Positions 16,456 to 23,348 of a stretch of DNA of 34,219 nt are shown here, in pieces; within the stretch, counting starts at the first letter, position 1; each line of letters starts with the position of its first letter. The stretch is from Bacteroidales bacterium (GTDB taxonomy: Bacteria > Bacteroidota > Bacteroidia > Bacteroidales > UBA932), in NCBI GenBank assembly GCA_017483985.1, contig JAFUUB010000081.1, forward strand, positions 1 through 34,219, given 5' to 3'. A program made the position numbers and the translations under genes. The notes below the pieces were generated by a model that had not been told where the DNA came from, made no database searches, and saw nothing but the letters and a program-made list of their open reading frames with translations.

Positions 16456-16463
16456 TATCTTTG
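16456..16463 (+). promoter_or_regulatory. -7 element for the EamA/DMT transporter gene
   Basis: TATCTTTG, an exact TAnnTTTG match, 26 nt before the ATG at 16490. It lies downstream of the alternative in-frame TTG at 16424, so it favours 16490 as the real start. It diverges from the fabD promoter, with the two -7 boxes about 42 nt apart. Confidence 0.6.
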
Positions 16464-16489
16464 CCGCCGTTTTTTTAACCGTCGGTTCC

Positions 16490-17395
16490 ATGTGGTGGGC
16501 ATTGGCATTCTTATCGGCAGCCCTGCTGGGCTTTTATGACTCTTTCAAGAAAGCATCCTTGAAAGACAATGCCGTCATCCCCGTGCTGTTCCTCAATACC
16601 CTCTTTTCCAGCCTGATCTTATTGCCGTTCGCAATCCGCAGCGGCTGGGGCGGATGGGATGTCCAGCGGCTCATCCTGTTGAAATCCTGCATTGTGCTGG
16701 CCTCCTGGCTGGCGGGTTATTTCGCGATGAAACACCTGCCGCTGACGATTGTCGGGCCGGTCAATGCGACGCGTCCGGTGCTGGTGCTCATCGGGGCGAT
16801 GCTGATTTTCGGCGAGCGGCTCAACACCTGCCAATGGATCGGTGTCCTGCTGGCCGCGGTCTCGTTCTTCCTGCTGGGACGGAGCAGCCGCCGGGAGGGG
16901 ATTGATTTCCGGTCCGACCGGTGGGTCTTCTGCCTGGTCCTGGCTGCCGTCATCGGCGCGGCCAGCGGTCTGTACGACAGATACTTGATGGCTCCGTCGG
17001 ATCGCGGCGGCGCCGGTCTCGACCGCCTGCAGGTCCTATCCTGGTACAACATCTACCAAAGCTGGATGATGGGCATCGTCCTGCTGACCCTCTGGCTGCC
17101 CCTGGCCCGCCGCTCATGGGCGGGACGGAAACAAGTTTCGGTGACCCCCTTCAGATGGAGTTGGACAATACCGTGTATCAGCCTGTTCCTCTGCGGCGCC
17201 GACTTCGTCTACATGTGGGCCCTCACGGACCCCGATGCCCTCATTTCTGTCGTATCCATGATCCGCCGCGGCAGCGTCGTTGTCAGCTTCCTCTTTGGCG
17301 CCCTGGTCTTCCGCGAGAAAAACCTCCGCGCGAAAGCCCTCGACCTCGCCCTCGTCCTGCTCGGCATGTTCTTCCTCTACCTCGGTTCCCGTTAG
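16490..17395 (+). CDS. EamA/DMT-type inner-membrane transporter
   Basis: From the ATG at 16490 (MWWALAFLSAALLGFYDSFK) the protein has 301 residues and about ten hydrophobic helices in two repeated halves, as in EamA drug/metabolite transporters. Recognisable parts are GPVNATRPVLVLIGAMLIFGERL, a glycine-proline-rich helix and glutamate closing the first half, and the matching second half ending VVSFLFGALVFREKNLRAKAL. The substrate is not predictable. The upstream TTG at 16424 would add 22 residues but lies before the promoter element. The last codons and stop are duplicated just downstream (17372-17425). Confidence 0.82.
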   Translation: MWWALAFLSAALLGFYDSFKKASLKDNAVIPVLFLNTLFSSLILLPFAIRSGWGGWDVQRLILLKSCIVLASWLAGYFAMKHLPLTIVGPVNATRPVLVLIGAMLIFGERLNTCQWIGVLLAAVSFFLLGRSSRREGIDFRSDRWVFCLVLAAVIGAASGLYDRYLMAPSDRGGAGLDRLQVLSWYNIYQSWMMGIVLLTLWLPLARRSWAGRKQVSVTPFRWSWTIPCISLFLCGADFVYMWALTDPDALISVVSMIRRGSVVVSFLFGALVFREKNLRAKALDLALVLLGMFFLYLGSR

Positions 17396-17425
17396 TTCTT
17401 TTTTCCTCTACCACGGTTCCCGCTA
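17372..17425 (+). repeat. Tandem duplication of the transporter gene's 3' end
   Basis: Bases 17372-17394, which encode the last residues and most of the stop of the transporter, recur at 17403-17425 with 21 of 23 positions identical and an offset of 31 nt. The second copy lies in the 3' UTR and also carries a stop-like TAA context (CGCTAA). It looks like a local slippage or unequal-exchange remnant. Confidence 0.75.
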
Positions 17426-17465
17426 ACCTGCATCTTCGCCACTTCCGTCTGCATCGTCTGTCAAA

Positions 17466-17598
17466 GGGTTTGTACAGAAAAACCTGTCTCCACTTAGGTA
17501 TTTTTGTACAAACCCGGCACAAAAACGCAGAAAATAGGGATAGACAGGAGGGTTTGTACACGAAAAACCCCGTGTGGGAGCGTTGGGTTGTACAAACC
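17466..17598. repeat. Two tandem units bounded by GGTTTGTACA inverted repeats
   Basis: Four copies of the GTTTGTACA motif alternate in orientation: GGGTTTGTACA (17466-17476), its exact complement TGTACAAACCC (17505-17515), GGGTTTGTACA (17550-17560) and TTGTACAAACC (17588-17598). The TGTACA centres are 34, 50 and 34 nt apart, so a unit of about 50 nt occurs twice. Both forward copies are followed by GAAAAACC. No coding frame explains it. It lies between the transporter gene and the tRNA promoter. Confidence 0.8.
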
Positions 17599-17634
17599 TC
17601 AAAAGAGCCGTCGGGCGAATAAACGAAAAAACTA

Positions 17635-17665
17635 TTTGCGGGATTTTAGGAAATTTGTATATTTG
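17635..17665 (+). promoter_or_regulatory. Promoter of tRNA-Arg(CCG)
   Basis: TTTG at 17635-17638, a 19-nt spacer and TATATTTG at 17658-17665. This is a perfect consensus and the clearest promoter in the window. The mature tRNA begins 12 nt later. Confidence 0.85.
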
Positions 17666-17677
17666 CAGTCCCTTTTC

Positions 17678-17749
17678 GCCCCTGTAGTTTAAAGGATAGA
17701 ATTTCAGATTCCGGTTCTGACGGTCCCGGTTCGATTCCGAGCGGGGGTA
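17678..17749 (+). tRNA. trnR(ccg): tRNA-Arg, anticodon CCG
   Basis: A 72-nt cloverleaf. The acceptor GCCCCTG pairs with CGGGGGT (G-T at both position 1:72 and the sixth pair as T-G). The D arm is GTTT/GAAT with GG in the loop. The anticodon stem TCAGA/TCTGA is perfect around loop TTCCGGT, so the anticodon is CCG and it reads CGG arginine codons, which are common in this window's genes. The T arm has loop TTCGATT but one C-A mismatch in its stem (CCCGG/CCGAG). CCA is not encoded; the discriminator is A. It is flanked by a consensus promoter and a terminator. Confidence 0.93.
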
Positions 17750-17756
17750 CAAAGGA

Positions 17757-17789
17757 AAAGCGAGACGCGCCTGCGTCCCGCTTTTTTTT
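17757..17789 (+). terminator. Intrinsic terminator of the tRNA gene
   Basis: AAAGCGAGACGC (17757-17768) pairs with GCGTCCCGCTTT (17773-17784) with one mismatch, then a T run to 17789. The stem is close to symmetric and could also serve the converging NTF2-like lipoprotein gene. Confidence 0.88.
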
Positions 17790-17829
17790 CTTGTGGAAAG
17801 AGTGTGCACGTTTCAGCGTTCGGATGGAC

Positions 17830-18906
17830 TCAGGAATTCTCCTTGATCCAGCATTTGTCGACTTTCAGGTTGCCGTCTCGTTCCACGAAATGGTAGAAGG
17901 CCATGCTGTCAAAGACGTCCCGGCTGCCGTCCTTGCGGGTGACCACATGCCACGAGTGGATCGCCGCCCAGTCGTCGCTCGTCAGGATGTTGTAGACCTT
18001 GACACGCTGGATATCCTTTTCCTCAAGCAAAGCCTTGGCATTCGCCCTAAGTCCTTTAAGGTCAAATGACTCATCGTTGTATCCATAGGCGACATCCTCC
18101 GTAAAGAAGGTCCCGGTCCAGCCGGCCCAGGCGGCATATCCCCGGTTCCAATTGTCCAGGTCCTGAAGCAGCATCTCCTTCATCCTTTGTGCCTTCTCTC
18201 CCTTGATCTCGGTCGGGAACTGCACCGGATACTTCTCTTCCAGGTTGCCGGTCTCCGAGAGCCGGATCGACAGGATATCGTCCATCATTTTCTGCTGCGC
18301 GGCTTTCTCTTCGTCCGAGATGAAACCCAGGAGACCGGTATAGCTGTCACCCTTGATGCCGCCCCAGCCTTCGTCGACCTTCATTCCCTTTTCACCGAAA
18401 TCCTTGAACCGGACGAACTCCGTGACCGGAACATCGTGGATCTCATTGGTTTCCATGTTCCGGTGCGTCGTCTGGTACCGGATGGCGGTCCAGTTCCCGC
18501 TGATGATCATGTTGTCGAAATCACCCATCTGGATGTCCGTCCGCTTCAGGGTGATGTTCATGGACTGCTGGTACTCCGCCAGGGTCATCCGGACGCCGTT
18601 GACGTTGTAGATGGATTCAGGGGAATAGAGCACGCTGCCCCAGTTCTTCCAGGCATCGAATCCTTCATTCCAGCAGTTGAACCCGTTGAGCATCCGGTTC
18701 TGGATTCCCTTTTCCTCGGACATCGTGGCGGGAGTCGGGAAGGTGATGGGGAATCTCTCAAGCAGCGTCGCCGTCTCGATGTTATAGGCCGGATCCGTCT
18801 CAATGACATAGGTCCCGTTCCCGGATTGCGCGGTTTTCCGGTTTCCGCAGCTGACGGTTGCCATAAGGACCAGTCCCACGAGGGTAAATTTGATAGCTTC
18901 TTTCAT
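17830..18906 (-). CDS. Lipoprotein with two tandem NTF2/SnoaL-like domains
   Basis: Start set at 18906 (MKEAIKFTLVGLVLMATVSCGN), giving 358 residues with a lipobox ending at Cys20; the open frame reaches 19266 but without conserved sequence. The mature part holds two similar halves. The first starts near LLERFPITFPTPATMSEEKG, the second near EEKYPVQFPTEIKGEKAQRM. Each continues with a W-rich segment (NEGFDAWKNWGSVLYSP and NRGYAAWAGWTGTFFTED) and ends with a WTAIRY or WAAIHSW strand and a charged FVRFKD or FVERDG strand. This is the SnoaL-like/NTF2-like pattern. Ligand or activity is unknown. No acidic residues follow Cys20, so periplasmic anchoring is more likely than surface display. Confidence 0.72.
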   Translation of the reverse strand: MKEAIKFTLVGLVLMATVSCGNRKTAQSGNGTYVIETDPAYNIETATLLERFPITFPTPATMSEEKGIQNRMLNGFNCWNEGFDAWKNWGSVLYSPESIYNVNGVRMTLAEYQQSMNITLKRTDIQMGDFDNMIISGNWTAIRYQTTHRNMETNEIHDVPVTEFVRFKDFGEKGMKVDEGWGGIKGDSYTGLLGFISDEEKAAQQKMMDDILSIRLSETGNLEEKYPVQFPTEIKGEKAQRMKEMLLQDLDNWNRGYAAWAGWTGTFFTEDVAYGYNDESFDLKGLRANAKALLEEKDIQRVKVYNILTSDDWAAIHSWHVVTRKDGSRDVFDSMAFYHFVERDGNLKVDKCWIKENS

Positions 18907-18972
18907 CGTCTCTTGCTTTATGTTCTTCGAGCCGCGGCTGCGTTTTTTCGGATGCCTTGGCTTTTCCTGGCA

Positions 18973-18980
18973 CAAAGATA
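18973..18980 (-). promoter_or_regulatory. -7 element for the NTF2-like lipoprotein gene
   Basis: The minus strand reads TATCTTTG, 66 nt upstream of the ATG at 18906. It supports that start over the longer open frame. A matching -33 box is not evident. Confidence 0.5.
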
Positions 18981-19082
18981 TGCCAAGAATGACCCCGATG
19001 AGGCCCTTTTTAGACGAAAGCCCCGTTTCTTTCGACGAATCCGGACGGAACGATGAACATATGCCACCTCGATATAAAAACT

Positions 19083-19210
19083 TAAAGAACGCTGTTAACC
19101 GTTTGGTGGTATTCCAGCCTTGGTCGCTGTTCTTTATGCCCGTGTTAATGCGAGGGTAAAGAACACAAGAAGTCATTTTAGGTGGGCAAGGATGGGCTGG
19201 GTGTTCTTTA
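19083..19210. repeat. Two tandem units bounded by TAAAGAAC inverted repeats
   Basis: The core AAAGAAC occurs at 19084-19090 and 19158-19164, and its complement GTTCTTT at 19129-19135 and 19203-19209. Spacings are 45, 29 and 45 nt. The outer arms are TAAAGAAC/GTTCTTTA for unit 1 and the 10-nt TAAAGAACAC/GTGTTCTTTA for unit 2 (19157-19166 with 19201-19210). The interiors of the two units are not similar. No coding explanation is seen. Confidence 0.75.
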
Positions 19211-19263
19211 TCTTTTCGAAGCGGAGCGGGAAGTCGGAGCGAAGAGCATTTCGGCAAAAGCGT

Positions 19264-19314
19264 CAACGATAAACTGTTTCATAAGCGAAGCTGCAAGTAG
19301 ATCCAACGATAAAC
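19264..19314 (+). repeat. Direct repeat CAACGATAAAC, two copies
   Basis: Exact 11-nt copies at 19264-19274 and 19304-19314, 40 nt apart, 40-90 nt upstream of the -7 element for the phosphatase gene. It could be an activator half-site pair; nothing else supports that. Confidence 0.5.
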
Positions 19315-19352
19315 ATTCCGTTAAAAAATGCATGTTTCTGAGAAGAATATCG

Positions 19353-19360
19353 TACATTTG
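19353..19360 (+). promoter_or_regulatory. -7 element for the SpoIIE-type phosphatase gene
   Basis: TACATTTG, an exact TAnnTTTG match, 26 nt before the ATG at 19387. No TTTG at the right spacing, which would fit an activated promoter. Confidence 0.5.
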
Positions 19361-19386
19361 CTTACGCTGAAACCGCTTGTGTCAGG

Positions 19387-21345
19387 ATGACTTCGGATAA
19401 ACCCAAATACCATTCGTTCTCCGGACGGCTGACCCGCCGGATCGTGCTGCTGATGCTCGCCATCATGGCCATCATTTCCGGCTTTTCCCTCCTGTTCACA
19501 CTGGCCGGGATGAGGACCATGACGGAGCTCCATTGCAAAGACCTGCTGCAGCTGACCAACGAGCGGGTTTCTTCCATGCTCAATGCCGTCCAGGTGTCCA
19601 CCATCAACAATGTCGACGAAGTCTCCAAGCACCTGAAGAAACCGGAAGATGTCTTTGATGCCATGGAAAGCGAGCTCCGCCTGAATCCGCACATCATCGG
19701 CAGCGCCCTCGCCTTCGTCCCGGATTTCTTTCCGTCGGAGGGTCACTGGTTTGAACCCTATGTCCTGCGCAAGGAGGGTGCGAAGTTCGAACGGTCGCAG
19801 ATCGGATCCGCGATTCATGACTATTTCCAATCCGACTGGTACCGCGGGGCCCTGGAATCGCCGGGCGGCTATTGGTCGGATCCGTTTTTCGACGAAGCCG
19901 GCGCCAAAGCCATGATCTGTACCTTCGCGGTTCCCGTCAAGGCGCAGGACGGGGCGGCGGTCGGCGTCTATACTTCCGACGTTTCGCTGGACTGGCTGGA
20001 CCGTGAGCTCCGGGAACTGGACGACGATATCCTGAAGGAGGCCTATTCCTATATGAGCTTCGATAAAGACCGTTACGACGATACGTATATTTTCATCCTG
20101 GGCCGCAACGGCAAATACATCGCCCATCCGGACAGTACCCGCCTCCTCCTGGGGAGTTATTTCGACTACGTCGGAAATGACAAGACGGGCCGGTATGAGC
20201 ACATCGGAAAGCAGATGCTGGCTGGGGAAAGCGGCTCTGAACGGGCCCTGGTCGACGGCAGGGATTCCCATGTTTTCTTCGCCCCGCTGACCGCCACAGG
20301 CTGGTCCATCGGCATCGTCGTCCCCACCCAGGCCCTGCTCATCCCCGGCCAGGCCATCGGCACCATACTCATCCTGCTGATGATCCTCGGCCTGCTGGTC
20401 CTTTCGTTCTTTACCTATTACTCGATCCGGAAATCGGCCAAGCCGCTCGGCGCCCTGGCAGAATCCGCCGGGGAGGTGGCGCAGGGACATTTCCATACGC
20501 CGCTCCCGCGCATGTGGAACCACGATGAAATCCACTATCTGAGGGATTCGTTCGAGAACATGCAGCACTCGCTGGTGCGGTATGTCAATGAACTGAAAGC
20601 CACGACGGCCCAGCAAACCGCCATCAAGAGCGAACTCGATATCGCCCGCAGCATCCAGATGGAAATGCTGCCCAAGAAATTCCCCGCGGAGGCGGCCCTG
20701 GACATGTATGGCCTGGTCCATCCGGCGAAGGCCGTCGGCGGCGACATGTATGATTTCCTCCTGCGGGACGGACGTCTGTTCTTCTGCATCGGCGACGTCT
20801 CCGGGAAGGGCGTCCCCGGCGCCCTCTGGATGGCCCTGACCGGGTCAAAATTCCATACCCTGGCCGCCAGCCAGGACGATCCGAGCCAGATCGTAACCAC
20901 GTTGAACCAATCCCTGGCCTCCGGCAACGAGTCCATGATGTTCGCGACCTTCTTCGCCGGCATCCTGGACCTGAAAACCGGACGGTTGCAATTCTGCAAT
21001 GCCGGCCATGACAACCCCATCGTCCGTACCGGGAAAGAATCCCGGTTCATGGATGTCACCCCCAACGTCCCGCTTGGGGTGGACGCCGGCTGGGACTATA
21101 AGACACAAGAAGTTGCGCTGGCACCCGGAACGACGCTCTTCTTCTATACCGACGGACTGACCGAGGCGGAAAATGTCCACCATGAACAGTTCGGCCAGGA
21201 ACGGCTCCTGGACACCCTGCGGGCTGCGCCCCTCCAGGCCGAGGCCCTGGCCGGCGCCGTGCTCGATGCGGTCCACGTTTTTGTCGGCAAAGCCGAGCAG
21301 AGCGACGACCAGACCCTGCTTGCCATTTGCTACAAAGGAAACTGA
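19387..21345 (+). CDS. Membrane sensor phosphatase, Cache-HAMP-SpoIIE (RsbU type)
   Basis: A 652-residue protein. TM1 lies at about residues 19-41 and is followed by an extracytoplasmic region of about 275 residues. This region has a Cache-like ending (YIFILGRNGKYIAHPD and FFAPLTATGWSIGIVVP). TM2 lies at about 320-347, then a HAMP segment, a linker helix (SELDIARSIQMEMLPKKFP) and a PPM/SpoIIE phosphatase domain. Metal-site motifs of that domain are present: AVGGDMYDF (near 451), IGDVSGKGVPGALWMA (near 469), NAGHDNPI, YTDGLTEA (near 588) and SDDQTLLAI (near 640). Such proteins dephosphorylate an anti-sigma-factor antagonist or similar protein in response to an external ligand. No STAS protein or anti-sigma kinase lies nearby. 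The isomerase gene follows after 25 nt. Confidence 0.9.
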   Translation: MTSDKPKYHSFSGRLTRRIVLLMLAIMAIISGFSLLFTLAGMRTMTELHCKDLLQLTNERVSSMLNAVQVSTINNVDEVSKHLKKPEDVFDAMESELRLNPHIIGSALAFVPDFFPSEGHWFEPYVLRKEGAKFERSQIGSAIHDYFQSDWYRGALESPGGYWSDPFFDEAGAKAMICTFAVPVKAQDGAAVGVYTSDVSLDWLDRELRELDDDILKEAYSYMSFDKDRYDDTYIFILGRNGKYIAHPDSTRLLLGSYFDYVGNDKTGRYEHIGKQMLAGESGSERALVDGRDSHVFFAPLTATGWSIGIVVPTQALLIPGQAIGTILILLMILGLLVLSFFTYYSIRKSAKPLGALAESAGEVAQGHFHTPLPRMWNHDEIHYLRDSFENMQHSLVRYVNELKATTAQQTAIKSELDIARSIQMEMLPKKFPAEAALDMYGLVHPAKAVGGDMYDFLLRDGRLFFCIGDVSGKGVPGALWMALTGSKFHTLAASQDDPSQIVTTLNQSLASGNESMMFATFFAGILDLKTGRLQFCNAGHDNPIVRTGKESRFMDVTPNVPLGVDAGWDYKTQEVALAPGTTLFFYTDGLTEAENVHHEQFGQERLLDTLRAAPLQAEALAGAVLDAVHVFVGKAEQSDDQTLLAICYKGN

Positions 21346-21370
21346 TTGACAAACATTTAACTATACCGAT

Positions 21371-22303
21371 ATGAAAAAGATGATGCTCCTATCCTGCCTG
21401 GCGGCAGGACTGCTGACCGCTTGTGGTTCCGGCGGGAAAAGCCCGCAGGCCGACGCCCCTCATTTCCTGATCGGCTTCCAGCTCTACAGCGTCCGCACGG
21501 ACCTGGCGAAAGACTTCTACGGCACCCTGAAGAAGGTCCGCGAGATGGGCTATGACGGGGTGGAGTTCTACAATGAGTTCTACGGCCACAGCCCCGTTGA
21601 GGTCAAGGCCATCTGCACCGAACTCGGCCTCATCCCGTTCTCGAACCATGTGCCCTTCCAGACCATGCTCGACGACCTGGACCAGGTCATCCGGGACAAT
21701 ACCGTCCTCGGTGTCCAGTACATCGCCTTCCCGTACATGGACGGTCCCAGCCGCCCGGCCAACAATCCGGAACGCTTCAAGGAAACCGCCGCCAGGATCG
21801 CGCAGATCGGTGCTGAAGTCCGGGAATCCGGCATCCAGCTGCTCTACCACAACCACGATTTCGAATTCGCCAAACTGCCCGACGGAACGGTCGGACATGA
21901 CTACCTTTTCGCCAACTCGGCCCCGGAAGACCTTCAGGTCGAGCTGGATGTCTGCTGGTCCGATTATGCCGGCTTCCCGCCGGCTGAATTGATTACCCGC
22001 TATGCCGGCCGCATTCCGGTCATCCACCTGAAAGACTACTTCAAAGAAGGGGACATGGGCGGCGATCCCTATTCCCTGATCGGCGTCTCCAAGGAAGAGG
22101 CCGCCAAGAGCGGCCGCGGCACCTTTGAATACCGTCCCGTCGGCACGGGCCTGGTCGACATCCCCGCCGTCATCGCCGCCAGCGCCGCGAGCGGTGTCCG
22201 CTGGATCTGCGTCGAGCAGGATGAGCCCCGCGCCGGAGCCCGGGACCGCTTCGAGGGCCCGGCCGAGAGCGCCCAGTATCTGAAAGCCAACGGACTGCTG
22301 TAA
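21371..22303 (+). CDS. Lipoprotein sugar isomerase/epimerase-like TIM barrel
   Basis: A 310-residue member of the xylose-isomerase-like (AP endonuclease 2) TIM-barrel family, with a lipoprotein signal MKKMMLLSCLAAGLLTACG (Cys18). Family features: IGFQLYSVRTDLAKDF near the start, MGYDGVEFYNEF, YHNHDFEF, a metal-binding Glu/Asp in LQVELDVCW, and PVIHLKDYF. Such proteins isomerise, epimerise or cleave sugars and keto-sugars using a divalent metal. The lipoprotein signal places it in the periplasm. It lies 11 nt upstream of the Gfo/Idh gene. The pair suggests oxidoreduction plus isomerisation or lysis of a sugar derivative, but the substrate is unknown. Confidence 0.85.
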   Translation: MKKMMLLSCLAAGLLTACGSGGKSPQADAPHFLIGFQLYSVRTDLAKDFYGTLKKVREMGYDGVEFYNEFYGHSPVEVKAICTELGLIPFSNHVPFQTMLDDLDQVIRDNTVLGVQYIAFPYMDGPSRPANNPERFKETAARIAQIGAEVRESGIQLLYHNHDFEFAKLPDGTVGHDYLFANSAPEDLQVELDVCWSDYAGFPPAELITRYAGRIPVIHLKDYFKEGDMGGDPYSLIGVSKEEAAKSGRGTFEYRPVGTGLVDIPAVIAASAASGVRWICVEQDEPRAGARDRFEGPAESAQYLKANGLL

Positions 22304-22314
22304 ATCATTGCCTT

Positions 22315-23346
22315 ATGAAAAGAATCGGACTGATTGGCTGCGGCAAGATCGCCCAGATCCGTCATATCCCCGAATTGGCGGAACACCCCGGCGCCGTCAT
22401 CGCCGGTTACTACAATCCCACCCGTTCCCGCGCGGAACAGATGGCTGCGAAATATGGCGGAAAGGTCTATCCCGACATCGACGCCATGCTGGCGGATCCC
22501 CAGGTCGATGCCGTCGTCATTTCCCTGGCGAATCAGGCCCATGCCTCTGTGACGATCCAGGCCCTGCAGGCCGGGAAAGATGTCCTTTGCGAGAAGCCCA
22601 TGGCCACGACCCTCGAAGAATGCAAGGCCATGATGGAAGCGGCCCGGACCACCGGCCGGATGCTGCTCATCGCCCAGAACCAGCGGCTGACCCAGGCCCA
22701 TCAGGCTGCCCGCAAGATGATTGCAGGAGGCGCTGTCGGAAAGGTGCTTACCTTCCGCACCACCTTCGGCCACGGCGGCCCTGAGGGGTGGAGCATCAAC
22801 CCCGGGAAGGGGACCTGGTTCTTCAACAGGGACGCGGCCGCGATGGGTGCCATGGCCGACCTCGGCATCCACAAGACGGACCTGATCCAGTACCTCCTCG
22901 GCCGGAAGATCACCGGCGTATCCGCCCTCTTCGCCACCCTCGACAAGACCGGGCCGGACGACAAGCCCATTCCGCTCGAAGACAACGCCGTCTGCCTGTA
23001 CCGGATGGAAGGGGGAATCGTCGGTACGATGACCGCTAGCTGGACCTACTATGGCGAAGAAGACAATTCCACGGTGATCTACGGAACGGAAGGCATCCTG
23101 CGGATCTATGACCGGCCCGGCATCCCGATGCAGTGGATCCGCAAGGACGGGAATATCCGGAACATGGACGTAGAAACCATCCAGACCAATGACAACCAGA
23201 CCCGGTCCGGCATCGCAGACGCGCTGATCGAGGCCCTGGAAACGCGGGACGAGGGACCGCTGGCCGCCGCCACCGTCCTCCCGGCTATGAAGGCCGTCTT
23301 CGCCGCGCTTAAGAGCAGCGAAGAAGGACGTTTCATAGAAATATAG
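22315..23346 (+). CDS. Gfo/Idh/MocA-family oxidoreductase
   Basis: A 343-residue NAD(P)-dependent sugar or cyclitol dehydrogenase-like protein. The Rossmann motif is RIGLIGCGKIAQIRHIPEL at the N-terminus, the conserved EKP signature appears as LCEKPMATTLEEC, and the catalytic region MADLGIHKTDLIQYLLG contains the usual Asp and His. No signal peptide or Tat motif is present, so it is probably cytosolic, unlike the lipoprotein isomerase upstream. Its stop is 2 nt from the converging stop of the MetE-C-like gene, with no terminator between them. Confidence 0.92.
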   Translation: MKRIGLIGCGKIAQIRHIPELAEHPGAVIAGYYNPTRSRAEQMAAKYGGKVYPDIDAMLADPQVDAVVISLANQAHASVTIQALQAGKDVLCEKPMATTLEECKAMMEAARTTGRMLLIAQNQRLTQAHQAARKMIAGGAVGKVLTFRTTFGHGGPEGWSINPGKGTWFFNRDAAAMGAMADLGIHKTDLIQYLLGRKITGVSALFATLDKTGPDDKPIPLEDNAVCLYRMEGGIVGTMTASWTYYGEEDNSTVIYGTEGILRIYDRPGIPMQWIRKDGNIRNMDVETIQTNDNQTRSGIADALIEALETRDEGPLAAATVLPAMKAVFAALKSSEEGRFIEI

Positions 23347-23348
23347 GT

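Larger units (their letters stand above)
18907..19386. other. Long intergenic region between two divergent genes
   Basis: These 480 bases have no supported gene on either strand. They hold a -7 element for each flanking gene (18973-18980 minus, 19353-19360 plus), the paired TAAAGAAC arrays (19083-19210), an 11-nt direct repeat (19264-19314) and a small CGAAAG/CTTTCG palindrome around 19015-19035. Short frames exist but show no family resemblance. Confidence 0.7.

Noticed and set aside
17466..17598. CRISPR array
   Set aside because: The motif copies alternate in orientation and are only about 10 nt long; there are no direct repeats with unique spacers and no cas genes.
17678..17749. Integrated element using the tRNA as attachment site
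   Set aside because: No integrase gene and no duplicated tRNA 3' end are visible in the window.
17423..17809. A 128-codon minus-strand frame over the tRNA and repeat array
   Set aside because: It crosses the tRNA gene and its terminator, and its product has no family features.
19083..19210. Integron attC-like sites
   Set aside because: The inverted repeats do not match the GTTRRRY/RYYYAAC core pattern, and no integrase or cassette genes are present.
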